Assembly (NCBI GenBank): GCA_942490995.1
Contig: CALOBG010000054.1
Location: 186,001-250,000 of the forward strand
Origin: UBA981 sp942490995
GTDB lineage: Bacteria > Pseudomonadota > Gammaproteobacteria > Ga0077536
Reading direction: 5' to 3'
Length of the DNA stretch: 64,000 nt
This document shows positions 1 through 8,068 of the stretch, in pieces (position 1 is the first letter of the stretch; each line of letters opens with the position of its first letter). Below the pieces are notes generated by a model. It searched no databases. It saw nothing but the letters and a program-made list of their open reading frames with translations, and was not told the DNA's origin. The position numbers and the translations under genes are program-made.

Positions 1-1
1 G

Positions 2-229
2 AGGCTGGCCGAGAAGGTCGGCGTAGCGCAGGCCGCCCGGGAACTCGGGGTCCACGATCCCCAGCTCTACGATTGGCGCCAGAAAGCGAACCGGCGAGCG
101 TCACAGAGCTCTGTGGAACAGGCGCAGGCGACTGAGATTGCACGATTAAAGCGGCAGATGGCCGAGCAGGCGGAGGAGCTGGCGATATTAAAAAAAGCGG
201 CCACGTACTTCGCGAAGAACCTGAAGTGA
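2..229 (+). CDS. IS3-family transposase OrfA (3' part only)
   Basis: The start lies outside the window; 75 codons remain. The visible part has the end of a helix-turn-helix (around VAQAARELGV) followed by a leucine-zipper-like coiled coil, as in IS3 OrfA proteins that bind the inverted repeats and dimerise. The last codons read over a run of seven A and one G (190-197). A -1 slip there would fuse OrfA to OrfB, the known way this family makes its full transposase. The stop overlaps the OrfB start by four bases (GTGA). Confidence 0.85.
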   Translation, partial: RLAEKVGVAQAARELGVHDPQLYDWRQKANRRASQSSVEQAQATEIARLKRQMAEQAEELAILKKAATYFAKNLK

Positions 230-1092
230 AGTACGTGTTTATGGCGGAGCACACCGCAATGTTCAAGGTAACCACGATGAGCCGAGTGTTGCAGGTATCG
301 CGCAGCGGCTTCTACGGGTGGCGAAAGCGCCGGGGCTTACCCTCGGCTCGGCAGCAGCGCAGTGAGAAGCTTGATGTCGCCGTCAAGGCGGCCTTCGTAG
401 CGGGCAAGGGCCGCTCTGGCTCGCCCAGACTCACCTTGGACCTGGCGGAAGCGGGGACGCCGTATGACCGCAAAACCGTCGCCAACAGCCTGCGCCGCCA
501 GGGGCTTCGTGCCAAGGCGGCGAAGAAATTCAAGGTGACGACGAACTCGACACACTCGCTGCCGGTGGCACCGAATCTCCTGGAGCAAGATTTTGCGACC
601 ACCGCGCCCAATCAGAAGTGGGTGGGTGACATCACGTATCTGTGGACGGATGAAGGCTGGCTCTATCTGGCCACCGTCATCGATCTTTACTCGCGTCGTG
701 TGGTGGGCTGGGCGATGTCCGAGCGCATGACGGCACATTTGGCCTGCGATGCTTTACAGATGGCGCTATGGCGTCGCCGCAGGCCGGCTGGCGTGATCGT
801 ACACTCCGATCGTGGCAGTCAGTACTGCTCTGCTGCTTATCAATCGTTGGTCAGCAAGCACGAGCTGCTGTGCTCAATGAGCGGCAAGGGTAATTGCTAC
901 GACAATGCGTGCGCCGAAAGTTTTTTCCACACGCTCAAGGTCGAGGCTATCCACGGCGAACGCTTTCCCACACGAGACGGCATGAAACTCGCCGTCTTCG
1001 AATACATTGAGGTCGATTACAATCGAACCCGAAGACACAGCGCCAACGGCTACATCAGCCCGGAGGCATTTGAGGCTAAACGTCTCGTTTAA
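226..1092 (+). CDS. IS3-family transposase OrfB, DDE catalytic subunit
   Basis: 288 residues, the normal length for IS3 OrfB. An N-terminal HTH_21-like segment (about 45-100) precedes an rve integrase-core domain. Catalytic acids are visible: D135 (GDITYLW), D195 (HSDRGSQY) and E231 (ACAESFF), with 35 residues between the second and third, as expected for a DD(35)E enzyme. It probably works as an OrfAB fusion made by frameshifting, but the GTG at 226 could also start OrfB alone. It looks intact, so the element could be active if its left end is complete. Confidence 0.92.
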   Translation: MKYVFMAEHTAMFKVTTMSRVLQVSRSGFYGWRKRRGLPSARQQRSEKLDVAVKAAFVAGKGRSGSPRLTLDLAEAGTPYDRKTVANSLRRQGLRAKAAKKFKVTTNSTHSLPVAPNLLEQDFATTAPNQKWVGDITYLWTDEGWLYLATVIDLYSRRVVGWAMSERMTAHLACDALQMALWRRRRPAGVIVHSDRGSQYCSAAYQSLVSKHELLCSMSGKGNCYDNACAESFFHTLKVEAIHGERFPTRDGMKLAVFEYIEVDYNRTRRHSANGYISPEAFEAKRLV

Positions 1093-1115
1093 GCAGATGT
1101 CCGTTGTTCGCGGGC

Positions 1116-1625
1116 AGGATCACTGCGCCAAATCAGAAATGGCTCACCGACATCACGGAGTTCCAGATCCCGGCCGGCAAGGTGTACCTGTCACCAATCA
1201 TCGACTGCTTCGACGGTCTAGTCGTCAGCTGGTCGCTGGGGACAAGTCCAGACGCTGAACTCGTGAACACCATGCTCGACACGGCCATCGAGACGGTTGC
1301 CGATGGTCCTGACCGACCCATCGTGCATTCCGATCGCGGCGCCCACTATCGATGGCCGGGCTGGCTGTCTCGAATTGATCACGCAGGCCTGATTCGCTCG
1401 ATGTCCCGCAAGGCCTGCTCTCCGGACAATGCGGCATGTGAAGGCTTCTTCGGCCGCTTGAAGAATGAGATGTTCTATCCAGGGAGCTGGCAGAGCACGA
1501 CCATCGAGCACTTCATCGCTGAGGTTGATTCGTACATTCGTTGGTACAACGGAGAGCGGATTAAAATCTCACTGGGTTCACGCAGTCCCATGGAGCACCG
1601 CGCGAACCTCGGATATGCAACCTGA
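1116..1625 (+). pseudogene. IS150-like IS3-family OrfB, 3' remnant
   Basis: About 169 codons of a second, unrelated IS3-group transposase. It begins abruptly inside the catalytic domain (APNQKWLTDITEF) and retains D (LTDITE), D (HSDRGAHY) and E (AACEGFFGRLK). The start and the HTH region are missing where the upstream IS3 element joins it. The sequence just after the stop (about 1633-1652, ending in a C-rich run) resembles the right inverted repeat of IS150-type elements. It is a remnant and cannot encode a working transposase. Confidence 0.8.
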
Positions 1626-1652
1626 ACCAGTCCAAGGTTCTGTCCGCACCCC

Positions 1653-1840
1653 CCGCTGGTCAAAGCTGCGTGCGCAGCAACATCGCTGGCCGCAATTGCA
1701 CTCACCCCGGGGTATGCATCCGCAGTAGCTGCATTACCGAGGAGGACGCAGCCTTTTTTTCACCGACGGCACGCACCAGAACGTGGCCGCCAAAAGATTC
1801 TTCGCGGAACACTCACGGAACACCGCCCAGTTTCACGTTC
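1653..1840. other. Non-coding stretch between IS remnants
   Basis: About 190 bases between the end of the IS150-like remnant and the IS630 terminal repeat. Short open frames are present but show no recognisable protein. I see no gene, repeat or regulatory signal here. Confidence 0.5.
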
Positions 1841-2009
1841 CTAGTGTGCTGTCCCGCAGACAAGTTTAGAAAGTCTAGCGAGTTTTTCGAAGATGGAATC
1901 TGCGGTTGCGGTCCATTTGAACGGGACCCCGGATTTGTTGTGCGAGGCGATGTAAGCCTCGATGCGCTCAATCAGGGCTGGACTTGCCGGGTTTTAGTGG
2001 ACACCCGGT

Positions 2010-2885
2010 TTAAGCTGCGTTGTGCAGCAGGACATAGTTTCTCTCAAATTCCATCGGACTGACGTAATCAAGAAATGAATGTCGTCTAATCCGATTGTAG
2101 AACACTTCGATATAGTCGAATATTTCACGGGTTGCCTGCTCCCGGGTACGGAATAGCGCTCCGTGAACGAACTCGACTTTTAGCGTCGCAAAGAAACTCT
2201 CAGCTACGGCATTATCCCAGCAGTTTCCCTTGCGGCTCATGCTACACGTCATACCGCGGGCTTCGAGTAATTTGCGGTAATCATTCGCCGCATATTGACT
2301 GCCGCGATCGCTGTGGTGGATCAATCCTGCGACCGCCTTACAGCCGTCCGAGGCCATGTCCAGCGCGCGCAACGTCAAGGCCTGGTCAATGCGCGGGCCC
2401 ATCGCCCAACCGACGACGCGCCGCGAATACAGATCAAGGATGACGGCCAGATACAGCCAGCCTTCCAGCGTCCAGATGTAGGTAATGTCGCTAACATAGG
2501 CCGCATTGGGCTTGTCGACGGTAAACTCACGCTTGAGCACATTCGGCGCTATCGGGTGCGCGTGAACCGATTGCGTCGTATTGCGAAAACGTCGCTTGCG
2601 CTTGCCTCGCAGGGCATTTTCACGCATCAAACGGGCGACGCGGCCACGACCCACTGTGTGGCCCTGGGCCAATAACTCACGATGCACCCGAGGGCTTCCA
2701 TAGGTGTCGCGAGAAGCCCGATGCGCCGCCTTGATATGAACGACCAGTGCGCGGTCAGAACGCCTACGAGCACTCTCCGCACGCTTGTCCCACGCGTAAA
2801 AACCCGACCGCGAAACCTCAAGAAGCCGGCTCATCAGCGTCACCGGATACAGCGCCTTCTCCGCCGCCATGAATCGATATCTCAC
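2010..2885 (-). CDS. IS3-family transposase OrfB
   Basis: 291 residues with an HTH_21-like N-terminal segment and an rve core. The catalytic triad is D133 (SDITYIW), D193 (HSDRGSQY) and E229 (AVAESFF), spaced as in DD(35)E enzymes. Its ATG overlaps the orfA stop by four bases (ATGA). The A-rich run near the end of orfA suggests -1 frameshifting to an OrfAB fusion, as known for the family. Confidence 0.93.
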   Translation of the reverse strand: MRYRFMAAEKALYPVTLMSRLLEVSRSGFYAWDKRAESARRRSDRALVVHIKAAHRASRDTYGSPRVHRELLAQGHTVGRGRVARLMRENALRGKRKRRFRNTTQSVHAHPIAPNVLKREFTVDKPNAAYVSDITYIWTLEGWLYLAVILDLYSRRVVGWAMGPRIDQALTLRALDMASDGCKAVAGLIHHSDRGSQYAANDYRKLLEARGMTCSMSRKGNCWDNAVAESFFATLKVEFVHGALFRTREQATREIFDYIEVFYNRIRRHSFLDYVSPMEFERNYVLLHNAA

Positions 2886-3175
2886 GTCGATTCCCTGGCA
2901 AAGAAGGCCGTCGCTTTTTTTAATATTTCGCGCTCCATCCGCAGCTGTCGAATTTCCCGGCGCAAGTGCAACAGCTCCTCTCGCTCCGCTGTCGTCAATA
3001 CTTTCTGATCCCCGCAGCTCGCAACCGATTCACTGCCAGCTACCCATTTGCGCACCGCTGACTCCGTTAAATCCAAGTCCCGCGCTACCGCCGAGATCGC
3101 TTTGCCGCCAACTCGCACCAGTCCGACTACCTCGGCCTTGTACTCCGGCGTAAACGTACGTCTTTTCCTAGCCAT
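2882..3175 (-). CDS. IS3-family transposase OrfA
   Basis: 97 residues: an HTH_Tnp_1 domain (KRRTFTPEYKAEVVGLV at the start, then AISAVARDLDLTESAVRKWV) followed by a coiled coil rich in Leu, Glu and Arg. The gene ends in a frame that reads across a run of A residues before GCG, the expected slippage site. It binds the 27-bp terminal repeats by family analogy. Intact. Confidence 0.92.
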   Translation of the reverse strand: MARKRRTFTPEYKAEVVGLVRVGGKAISAVARDLDLTESAVRKWVAGSESVASCGDQKVLTTAEREELLHLRREIRQLRMEREILKKATAFFAREST

Positions 3176-4277
3176 ATTTCACCTCTATTGAGCATTCTCG
3201 CTCTATCTGAGGTGTCTACCAATCCCCGGCAAGTCCAGGCTTTGACGTTACGGAATGAGCCGCGCTTGATGGCGCGCTGGCTGATGAGGCCGAACCAGCG
3301 TTCGACCTGGTTGAGCCATGAGGCATAGGTAGGCGTGAAGTGCACGTGGTAGCGCGGGCGCTTGGCGAACCAGGCGCGCACCTTGGCGTGCTTGTGCGTG
3401 GCGTAGTTGTCCATCACCACGTGCACGTCCAGCTGCGCGGGCACACTGCGCTCGATGTGATTGAGAAAGGACAAGAACTCCTGATGGCGGTGACGCGGCT
3501 TACACTGGGCGATGACGGTTCCGGCGGCGATGTCGAGCGCAGCGAATAAAGTGGTTGTGCCGTGGCGGAAATAATCATGGGTCACGCCATCGACATAGCC
3601 CAGGCCCATCGGTAACACCGGTTGTGAGCGCTCCAGCGCTTGGATCTGAGTTTTCTCATCGACGCATAGCACCAGCGCATTGTCGGGCGGATTGAGATAC
3701 AGGCCGACGATGTCGCACACTTTCTCGACGAAGAATGGGTCGTTCGACAGTTTGAAGTGTCGGGTGCGGTGCGGCTGGATGCCGAACAGGGTGAAGTAGC
3801 GATGCACTGTGCTTTTCGACAGCGGCGTTTCACGCGCGAACGAACGCACACTCCAATGCGTCGCATCGTGCGGACGACTATCCAGAGCCTGTTGCATCAG
3901 CCGCGCGACTTCCTCGTCGCTGTAGGTGCGGGCACGCCCGCCCGACGGCAGGTCATAGAGCCCTTCCAGCCCCTGCTCGCAATAGCGTCTGCACCAGTTG
4001 GTGATGGTGGGTTTCGAGACATCGAGCTTCTTGGCGATGGCAGAATTACTCAGCCCATCAGCGGCGAGCAAGACGATTTTGGCGCGACGCACTAACGCGT
4101 GAGACAGGCTTCGCGAGCGTGCGTAGGCCTCGAGCTGCACGCGTTGCTCGTCGTCGAGAGTGATCGCAAAGGTTTTCGGACGTCCGGTACGCATCGGTTA
4201 GCTCCTGGTTGCGAGACTAACCGATCTGATCCCCGTGTCTTAGGCAAGTTCAATGCGGGACGCTACACTAGGCCACC

Positions 4278-5704
4278 CTCATAGGTCGGATCTTATAACC
4301 CGTTGAAAAGAGGGAACCAAAAGCGCTCCATCCGATCAGATCATGAAATCAACGCCAATCAACTTCGTGATCTGGGAGTATCGGATGGAGCGCAGCGAAA
4401 TTAGCATGGTGAGCCGCCAGTTAAAACGCACACTTGGCGAGCAAACGCTCAACGATTTGGGTCGGGCGACGCGATTCTGTCGTCGCGAACGAGAGATCAC
4501 GCCGTTTCGTCTGGCGGTGAGTCTGATTGAGAGCTTCGGGGCTCGTTCGGCGAACTGTATTGCCGATATGCGGCGTGCATTCAATGCGCTTTGCGCAACC
4601 TCGATCCGCTACAAACCATTTCATAACCAACTGGCCAAACGACAGTTTCCGATGTTCATGCAGGCGCTGCTGAGCGAATTGCTCGATGGCCTGGCGTGCG
4701 ACGTCCTGCGTTTCGAATCGAACAGTCCGTTTGCCCGGTTTGATCACATCCGCATCCAGGACGGCACCTCATTTGCGCTGAAACCGGTGTTGCAAGACAC
4801 GTTTCCTGGCCGCTTCACCACGGTCAGCCCCGCCGCAGTAGAGCTCCATGCCGATCTCGATCTACTCAGCGAGACGGCGAACCAGATTGTACTCAGCCCC
4901 GATAGCTCGGCGGAGAGGCGGTTCTTGCCGCCAGTCGAACAGGTCGTTGGCGGATTACTGCTCGCCGATCGAGGCTACTTTGCGCGACCCTACTTTGAGG
5001 CCCTCGACACAGCTGGCGGCCATTTCATCGTGCGTGCGGGACAGAGCATCAACCCGCTGATCTTGAGTGCTCGTCAGAGCAATGGCCGACGGGTTAAACG
5101 CTTTGCCAACCAGCGTATGAAAACCGTGGCATCAATGTTGAAGCGTTTCGATTGCCTCGACATGATGGTGCAATTCGACGGTGTCGATGGACCCTGGACC
5201 TGTCGATTAGTTGTCCACCCCAACATCAAGAAAGGCGCGGCACCCCGGTACCTAGTCACGAATCTTGATGCGGCCGCGTTCACGCCCGAGCACATCAGCG
5301 ATGCCTATCGGTTGCGTTGGCAGGTCGAGTTATTGTTCAAAGAATGGAAGTCTTACGCCAATTTACGCGCCTTTGACACCGCTAATCCGTACATTGCCGA
5401 AGGCCTGATCTGGGCAGCACTGTGTGCCGCAACCCTGCAGCGTCATTGCGCGCATGTTACCGAGCGCTTGCTGAACGTCGCTATCTCCACGCACACCGTT
5501 GCCAAGTGTCTGCATCACGTGCTCGGAGAGGTATTGCATACGCTCATACATCGTTCGCATGCGTTGGATCTGCCAATCGAACGCGCGTTACATTACCTGG
5601 CCAGCAACGCCCAGCGTGCTAAACCCGACCGCGACCGATGCTCGGGACGACTCAAACTCGGGCTGCGCCATATTCATGTGGCCGCTTAAGAACTAACCTA
5701 TGAG
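4278..5704 (+). mobile_element. IS4-family element, 1427 bp
   Basis: Inverted repeats at 4278-4295 (CTCATAGGTCGGATCTTA) and 5687-5704 match at 15 of 18 positions. A GCCACC hexamer sits outside each end (4272-4277 and 5705-5710). Family members usually duplicate 9-13 bp, so the exact duplication is uncertain. The length is almost identical to that of IS4 itself (about 1.43 kb). The left end lies two bases from the IS630 duplicated TA, so the two elements are abutting. Confidence 0.85.
4343..5689 (+). CDS. IS4-family transposase (DDE, YREK motif)
   Basis: 448 residues, full length. The family signature Y-x2-R-x3-E-x6-K is clear in YRLRWQVELLFKEWK and includes the catalytic Glu. The first two catalytic Asp are visible as IQDGTSF and LLADRGYF. 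IS4-type enzymes cut and paste through hairpin intermediates. An internal ATG at 4385 (MERSEIS) is an alternative start. The frame is unbroken, so the element is potentially active. Confidence 0.93.
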   Translation: MKSTPINFVIWEYRMERSEISMVSRQLKRTLGEQTLNDLGRATRFCRREREITPFRLAVSLIESFGARSANCIADMRRAFNALCATSIRYKPFHNQLAKRQFPMFMQALLSELLDGLACDVLRFESNSPFARFDHIRIQDGTSFALKPVLQDTFPGRFTTVSPAAVELHADLDLLSETANQIVLSPDSSAERRFLPPVEQVVGGLLLADRGYFARPYFEALDTAGGHFIVRAGQSINPLILSARQSNGRRVKRFANQRMKTVASMLKRFDCLDMMVQFDGVDGPWTCRLVVHPNIKKGAAPRYLVTNLDAAAFTPEHISDAYRLRWQVELLFKEWKSYANLRAFDTANPYIAEGLIWAALCAATLQRHCAHVTERLLNVAISTHTVAKCLHHVLGEVLHTLIHRSHALDLPIERALHYLASNAQRAKPDRDRCSGRLKLGLRHIHVAA

Positions 5705-5803
5705 GCCACCCTAGCCTAACCTACTGAATCAACATCTTTTTCCCTAACTGTTCCACAGGTAGCCTGACCTAGAATAATCAGTAACTTATTGATTTTAAAG
5801 CCT

Positions 5804-5848
5804 CTCATAATCCCTTGGTCCCAGGTTCGAGTCCTGGCGGGCCCACCA
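5804..5848 (+). other. 3' fragment of a CAU-anticodon tRNA; likely att site
   Basis: Forty-five bases match the 3' half of a tRNA: anticodon loop CTCATAA, one anticodon-stem strand, a T-arm with CCAGG/CCTGG stems around TTCGAGT, an acceptor strand CGGGCCC, discriminator A and encoded CCA. The preceding bases (AAAGCC) cannot pair with the anticodon stem, and no D-arm exists upstream, so it is not a gene. Such copies are left where an island integrates into a tRNA gene. Here it would be the right end of an island covering bases 1-5800 and extending left. Confidence 0.75.
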
Positions 5849-6054
5849 ATCTTTTCCAGTTCTTAGCAAAACGGGAATTGTAAAGTGCTGTCCAATCCTG
5901 CGCGCGCCAAAGAACTGGACTGCAGTGCGAAAGGCGTCTCTGAAGGTGGTCAATGCGGTAAACGGTTCCTAACTAGTAACCGTCGTAGGTAATGCGCGCT
6001 TTACCAAGCAGACGACATCAGAGATCCCACCCGTGCGGTAACCGCATGAAGCAC

Positions 6055-6089
6055 TTGAATCCCACCCAAAACGGGCATTAATATGCCCG
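6055..6089 (+). promoter_or_regulatory. Promoter with palindromic operator for the MNT/HEPN pair
   Basis: A good sigma-70 promoter is visible: TTGAAT at 6055-6060, an 18-bp spacer and TAATAT at 6079-6084. A palindrome CGGGCAT-TAAT-ATGCCCG (6072-6089) covers the -10 box. An outer CCC/GGG pair (from 6065 to 6096) extends the symmetry. A protein bound here would block RNA polymerase. The downstream antitoxin carries a winged-helix domain, so autorepression is the simple inference. Confidence 0.7.
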
Positions 6090-6100
6090 AAATGGGAAAC

Positions 6101-6757
6101 ATGACAACCGCGCGCTCCTCCCGCCCGGCCCGGCGCAAAGCGGCAGCAGGGCGCGCCGGTACGCCCGTGAGTCTTGCCGACGCGCTGTTCACCACCACGC
6201 AACAGCGCGTACTAGCGTTAATTTTCGGCCAACCGTCGCGCAGTTTCTTCGCCAGCGAACTGATCGAGCTCACCGGCTCCGGTTCCGGTGCGGTACAGCG
6301 TGAACTGCAACGCCTGGCTTCCAGTGGACTAGTGAGCGTTACACGGATTGGCAAGCAGAAACATTATCAAGCGAACCCCGACTGCCCGGTTTTCGAAGAG
6401 CTATGCGCCCTAGTGCGAAAGACTGTTGCTATGGTGGAACCAATTAACCTGGCGCTTGCACCATTCGCCGAACAAATAACGCTAGCGTTGATCTATGGCT
6501 CTGTCCCAAAGGGTATGGACACCGCAAGCAGCGACATCGACCTGCTCGTCGTTGCCGACGACATTGCCCTGGAAGCGTTGTACTCGGCACTCTCCCCGGT
6601 AGAATCGAGCCTGGACCGAAAGATTAATCCGACCCTTTATACTCAAGAAGAATTCGAACGAAGGCGTGCTGCAGAAAACCCATTTCTCAGCCGGGTGCTC
6701 GCCAGTGAACATCTGATCTTGATTGGAAACGAAGGTGGCGCATCCGCAGCTCGATAA
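6101..6757 (+). CDS. Winged-helix/MNT nucleotidyltransferase antitoxin
   Basis: 218 residues from the ATG at 6101. In-frame ATGs at 6083 and 6092 lie inside or next to the operator and at or before the likely transcription start, so 6101 is preferred. Residues 24-95 look like a winged helix-turn-helix (SFFASELIELTG as recognition region). Residues 125-165 are a minimal nucleotidyltransferase: G133-S134, ten residues, then D145-I-D147, the metal-binding motif. In MNT/HEPN systems this antitoxin adenylylates and silences the HEPN ribonuclease. The DNA-binding fusion suggests it also represses its own operon. Overlaps the next gene. Confidence 0.8.
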   Translation: MTTARSSRPARRKAAAGRAGTPVSLADALFTTTQQRVLALIFGQPSRSFFASELIELTGSGSGAVQRELQRLASSGLVSVTRIGKQKHYQANPDCPVFEELCALVRKTVAMVEPINLALAPFAEQITLALIYGSVPKGMDTASSDIDLLVVADDIALEALYSALSPVESSLDRKINPTLYTQEEFERRRAAENPFLSRVLASEHLILIGNEGGASAAR

Positions 6758-7154
6758 TCTCGTGAAAACCGGCCAGCTCAAAGCTGAGCCGCCAGCGGAC
6801 GCGGAGCTTACAGGCCTGCTGCACTCCGGAAGCCGGCGGCTACTCGATGCCGAGCGCACCGAACTCTCAATCGAAAGCCGATTCGATCTCGCTTATAACG
6901 CTGCTCACGCTTTGGCGCTCGCCGCACTACGAGCGAAGGGCTACCGTTCCGCGTCGCGTTACATCGTGTTCCAATGTTTGCAACACACGCTTGACCTACC
7001 AGCCGAACGATGGAGGGTATTGGACCAGGCTCATCGCAAGCGAAACCTTGCCGAATATGAGGGCGAGATGGACGTAGACGAGCAACTCGTCGAAGCGATG
7101 CTGAGGGTGGCTCGCGAAGTCGAGAAACGCGCGAAAAGGTTGATTGGGATGTAG
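6735..7154 (+). CDS. HEPN-domain toxin partner of MNT
   Basis: 139 residues from a GTG at 6735 (a TTG at 6723 is possible); either start overlaps the antitoxin gene, so the two are co-translated. All-helical, with the HEPN pattern of a helix rich in Ala/Leu (YNAAHALALAALRAKGY) and a later RN-containing helix (HRKRNLAEYEG). The R-x4-6-H catalytic motif of HEPN RNases is not exact here: a Tyr (RNLAEY) stands where His is usual, so RNase activity is not assured. Position and overlap strongly support a toxin-antitoxin pair. Confidence 0.72.
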   Translation: MAHPQLDNLVKTGQLKAEPPADAELTGLLHSGSRRLLDAERTELSIESRFDLAYNAAHALALAALRAKGYRSASRYIVFQCLQHTLDLPAERWRVLDQAHRKRNLAEYEGEMDVDEQLVEAMLRVAREVEKRAKRLIGM

Positions 7155-7429
7155 TCCCAGGTCACTCCGGCTGCGAGGACAACCTGATCTTTGCAAAAGG
7201 GGTCCGTACGGGTTCAAGGCGCTCCCGGTACGATCTCGGTCTGGGGTTCGCCGTGGTAGACGGTATCCGAACGACCTGCATGGCGCCATCCAATTGTCCA
7301 TCCATTTTGATCCATTTCAGAAAGTTGAACTATCGCAGCGGCTTGACGTAAACAGGTCCGCCGCGTTTCTGCGCGAGGCTTTCGCCACGCCCGTGGCCGT
7401 CCGTCCTCGAACCGCACCTGGTGAATACT
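7155..7429. other. Non-coding stretch before the IS200 end
   Basis: About 275 bases between the HEPN gene and the IS200/IS605 terminal hairpin. No open frame has a recognisable product, and I see no promoter, terminator or repeat. Confidence 0.5.
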
Positions 7430-7990
7430 CCACCGCCTAAAGGCGGTGGCTTCGGATGACGGCTGGAAGCCGGATTGATCGGCCATGCGGCCGATTACAC
7501 CACCGTAAAGTCATCGTCCGGTTCCGGCGCCTTCTGGTTCTTGATGTACTCCTTCCATACTTCGTCGGTGACGTTCCCGCTCGTCGCCACCCAGTATCCC
7601 CGTGCCCATAGATGCTGACCCCAGTACCGCTTCTTCAGGCTCCGATACTCCGTCAGAAGCCGGTGCGAACTCTTACCCTTCAGAAACTGCACCGCACGCG
7701 ACACCGATAACTGTGGCGGGATCCCAATCAGCATATGAACGTGATCGCGGTTGATTGAACCCGCGTAGATCAACATCTCCTTGCTCCGAGCAATCTCCCG
7801 CAGAAGCTCCCGGCACCGTTGCCCCACATCACCGCCCAGCACCTGATAGCGATACTTCGTAGTCCACACCAAGTGGTATTTGCAGTCCCACACCGTATGA
7901 CTACCGCGCTTGTAATCTTCCATCTCACAAGCATAATTCAAACGACCTATCCGTCGCCTAAAGGCGAGGGGTTTACGGATCCCCTATCGG
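7425..7990 (-). mobile_element. IS200/IS605-type element with terminal hairpins
   Basis: A short tnpA gene lies between two perfect imperfectly spaced hairpins: 7430-7449 (arms CCACCGCCT/AGGCGGTGG) downstream of the gene and 7954-7967 (arms TCGCCT/AGGCGA) upstream. Subterminal hairpins recognised as single-stranded DNA are the hallmark of the family, which has no inverted repeats. Exact ends cannot be set by eye. No tnpB is present. Confidence 0.75.
7495..7941 (-). CDS. tnpA: IS200/IS605 transposase TnpA (Y1 HUH)
   Basis: 148 residues, the usual size. The HUH motif is visible in HVHMLIG, and the catalytic tyrosine is in the C-terminal helix (KEYIKNQ). Such enzymes cut and rejoin single-stranded DNA at hairpin ends. 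An internal Met (MEDYKRGSH, start 7923) matches the common family N-terminus and may be the true start. Intact. Confidence 0.92.
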   Translation of the reverse strand: MNYACEMEDYKRGSHTVWDCKYHLVWTTKYRYQVLGGDVGQRCRELLREIARSKEMLIYAGSINRDHVHMLIGIPPQLSVSRAVQFLKGKSSHRLLTEYRSLKKRYWGQHLWARGYWVATSGNVTDEVWKEYIKNQKAPEPDDDFTVV

Positions 7991-7998
7991 GGACTCTA

Positions 7999-8022
7999 AA
8001 AACAATCTGATCGTATTGTTTT
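7999..8022 (+). promoter_or_regulatory. Inverted repeat, probable operator of the TetR regulator
   Basis: AAAACAAT and ATTGTTTT are perfect 8-bp inverted arms separated by 8 bp, 47 bp before the TetR start. TetR-family proteins usually bind such dyads in front of their own gene. Autoregulation, and control of the co-transcribed acyl-CoA dehydrogenase, is inferred. Confidence 0.55.
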
Positions 8023-8068
8023 ACACCACAGCTTCCACTAGAGTCACCCGCAGGCAGGAAACGACGAA

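Larger units (their letters stand above)
1..1115 (+). mobile_element. IS3-family element, left end outside window
   Basis: Two overlapping reading frames (orfA ending at 229, orfB 226-1092) with an A-rich slippage run form the usual IS3-family layout. The left inverted repeat lies before base 1. The right end must fall between the orfB stop (1092) and about 1117, because from there the sequence is the interior of a different, IS150-like transposase. This element therefore appears to have inserted into that older element and removed its 5' part from view. Confidence 0.8.
1979..3237 (-). mobile_element. Complete IS3-family element, 1259 bp
   Basis: Inverted repeats of 27 bp (1979-2005 and 3211-3237) begin TGGACTTGCCGGG and match at 23 positions. 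The element is flanked by GGC at 1976-1978 and GGC at 3238-3240, a 3-bp target duplication typical of the family. It carries orfA and orfB with a 4-bp overlap on the minus strand. Everything needed for transposition is intact, so the insertion into IS630 is probably fairly recent. Confidence 0.93.
1841..4194 (-). pseudogene. IS630-family transposase interrupted by IS3 insertion
   Basis: The N-terminal part (4194 down to 3241, 318 codons) has two HTH segments and a DDE_3-type domain, with catalytic acids visible as LCVDEKTQ, VVMDNYATH and WLNQVERWF. It stops being IS630-like at RNVKA. The missing C-terminus, 45 codons beginning LIERIEAYI, lies on the other side of the IS3 element (1978 down to 1841) in the same frame once the insertion and one GGC copy are removed. 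The rejoined protein would be about 363 residues, full length. The stop codon is completed by the duplicated TA target. Confidence 0.88.
1844..4268 (-). mobile_element. IS630-family element, split by an IS3 element
   Basis: Terminal repeats match well: reading inward from 1842 and from 4270 on the opposite strand both begin TAGTGT and share GTCCCGCA after a three-base mismatch (14 of the first 17 match). A TA dinucleotide flanks each end (1842-1843 and 4269-4270), the duplicated target expected of IS630/Tc1-mariner elements. Removing the 1259-bp IS3 insertion and its 3-bp duplication leaves about 1163 bp, normal for the family. Confidence 0.88.
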
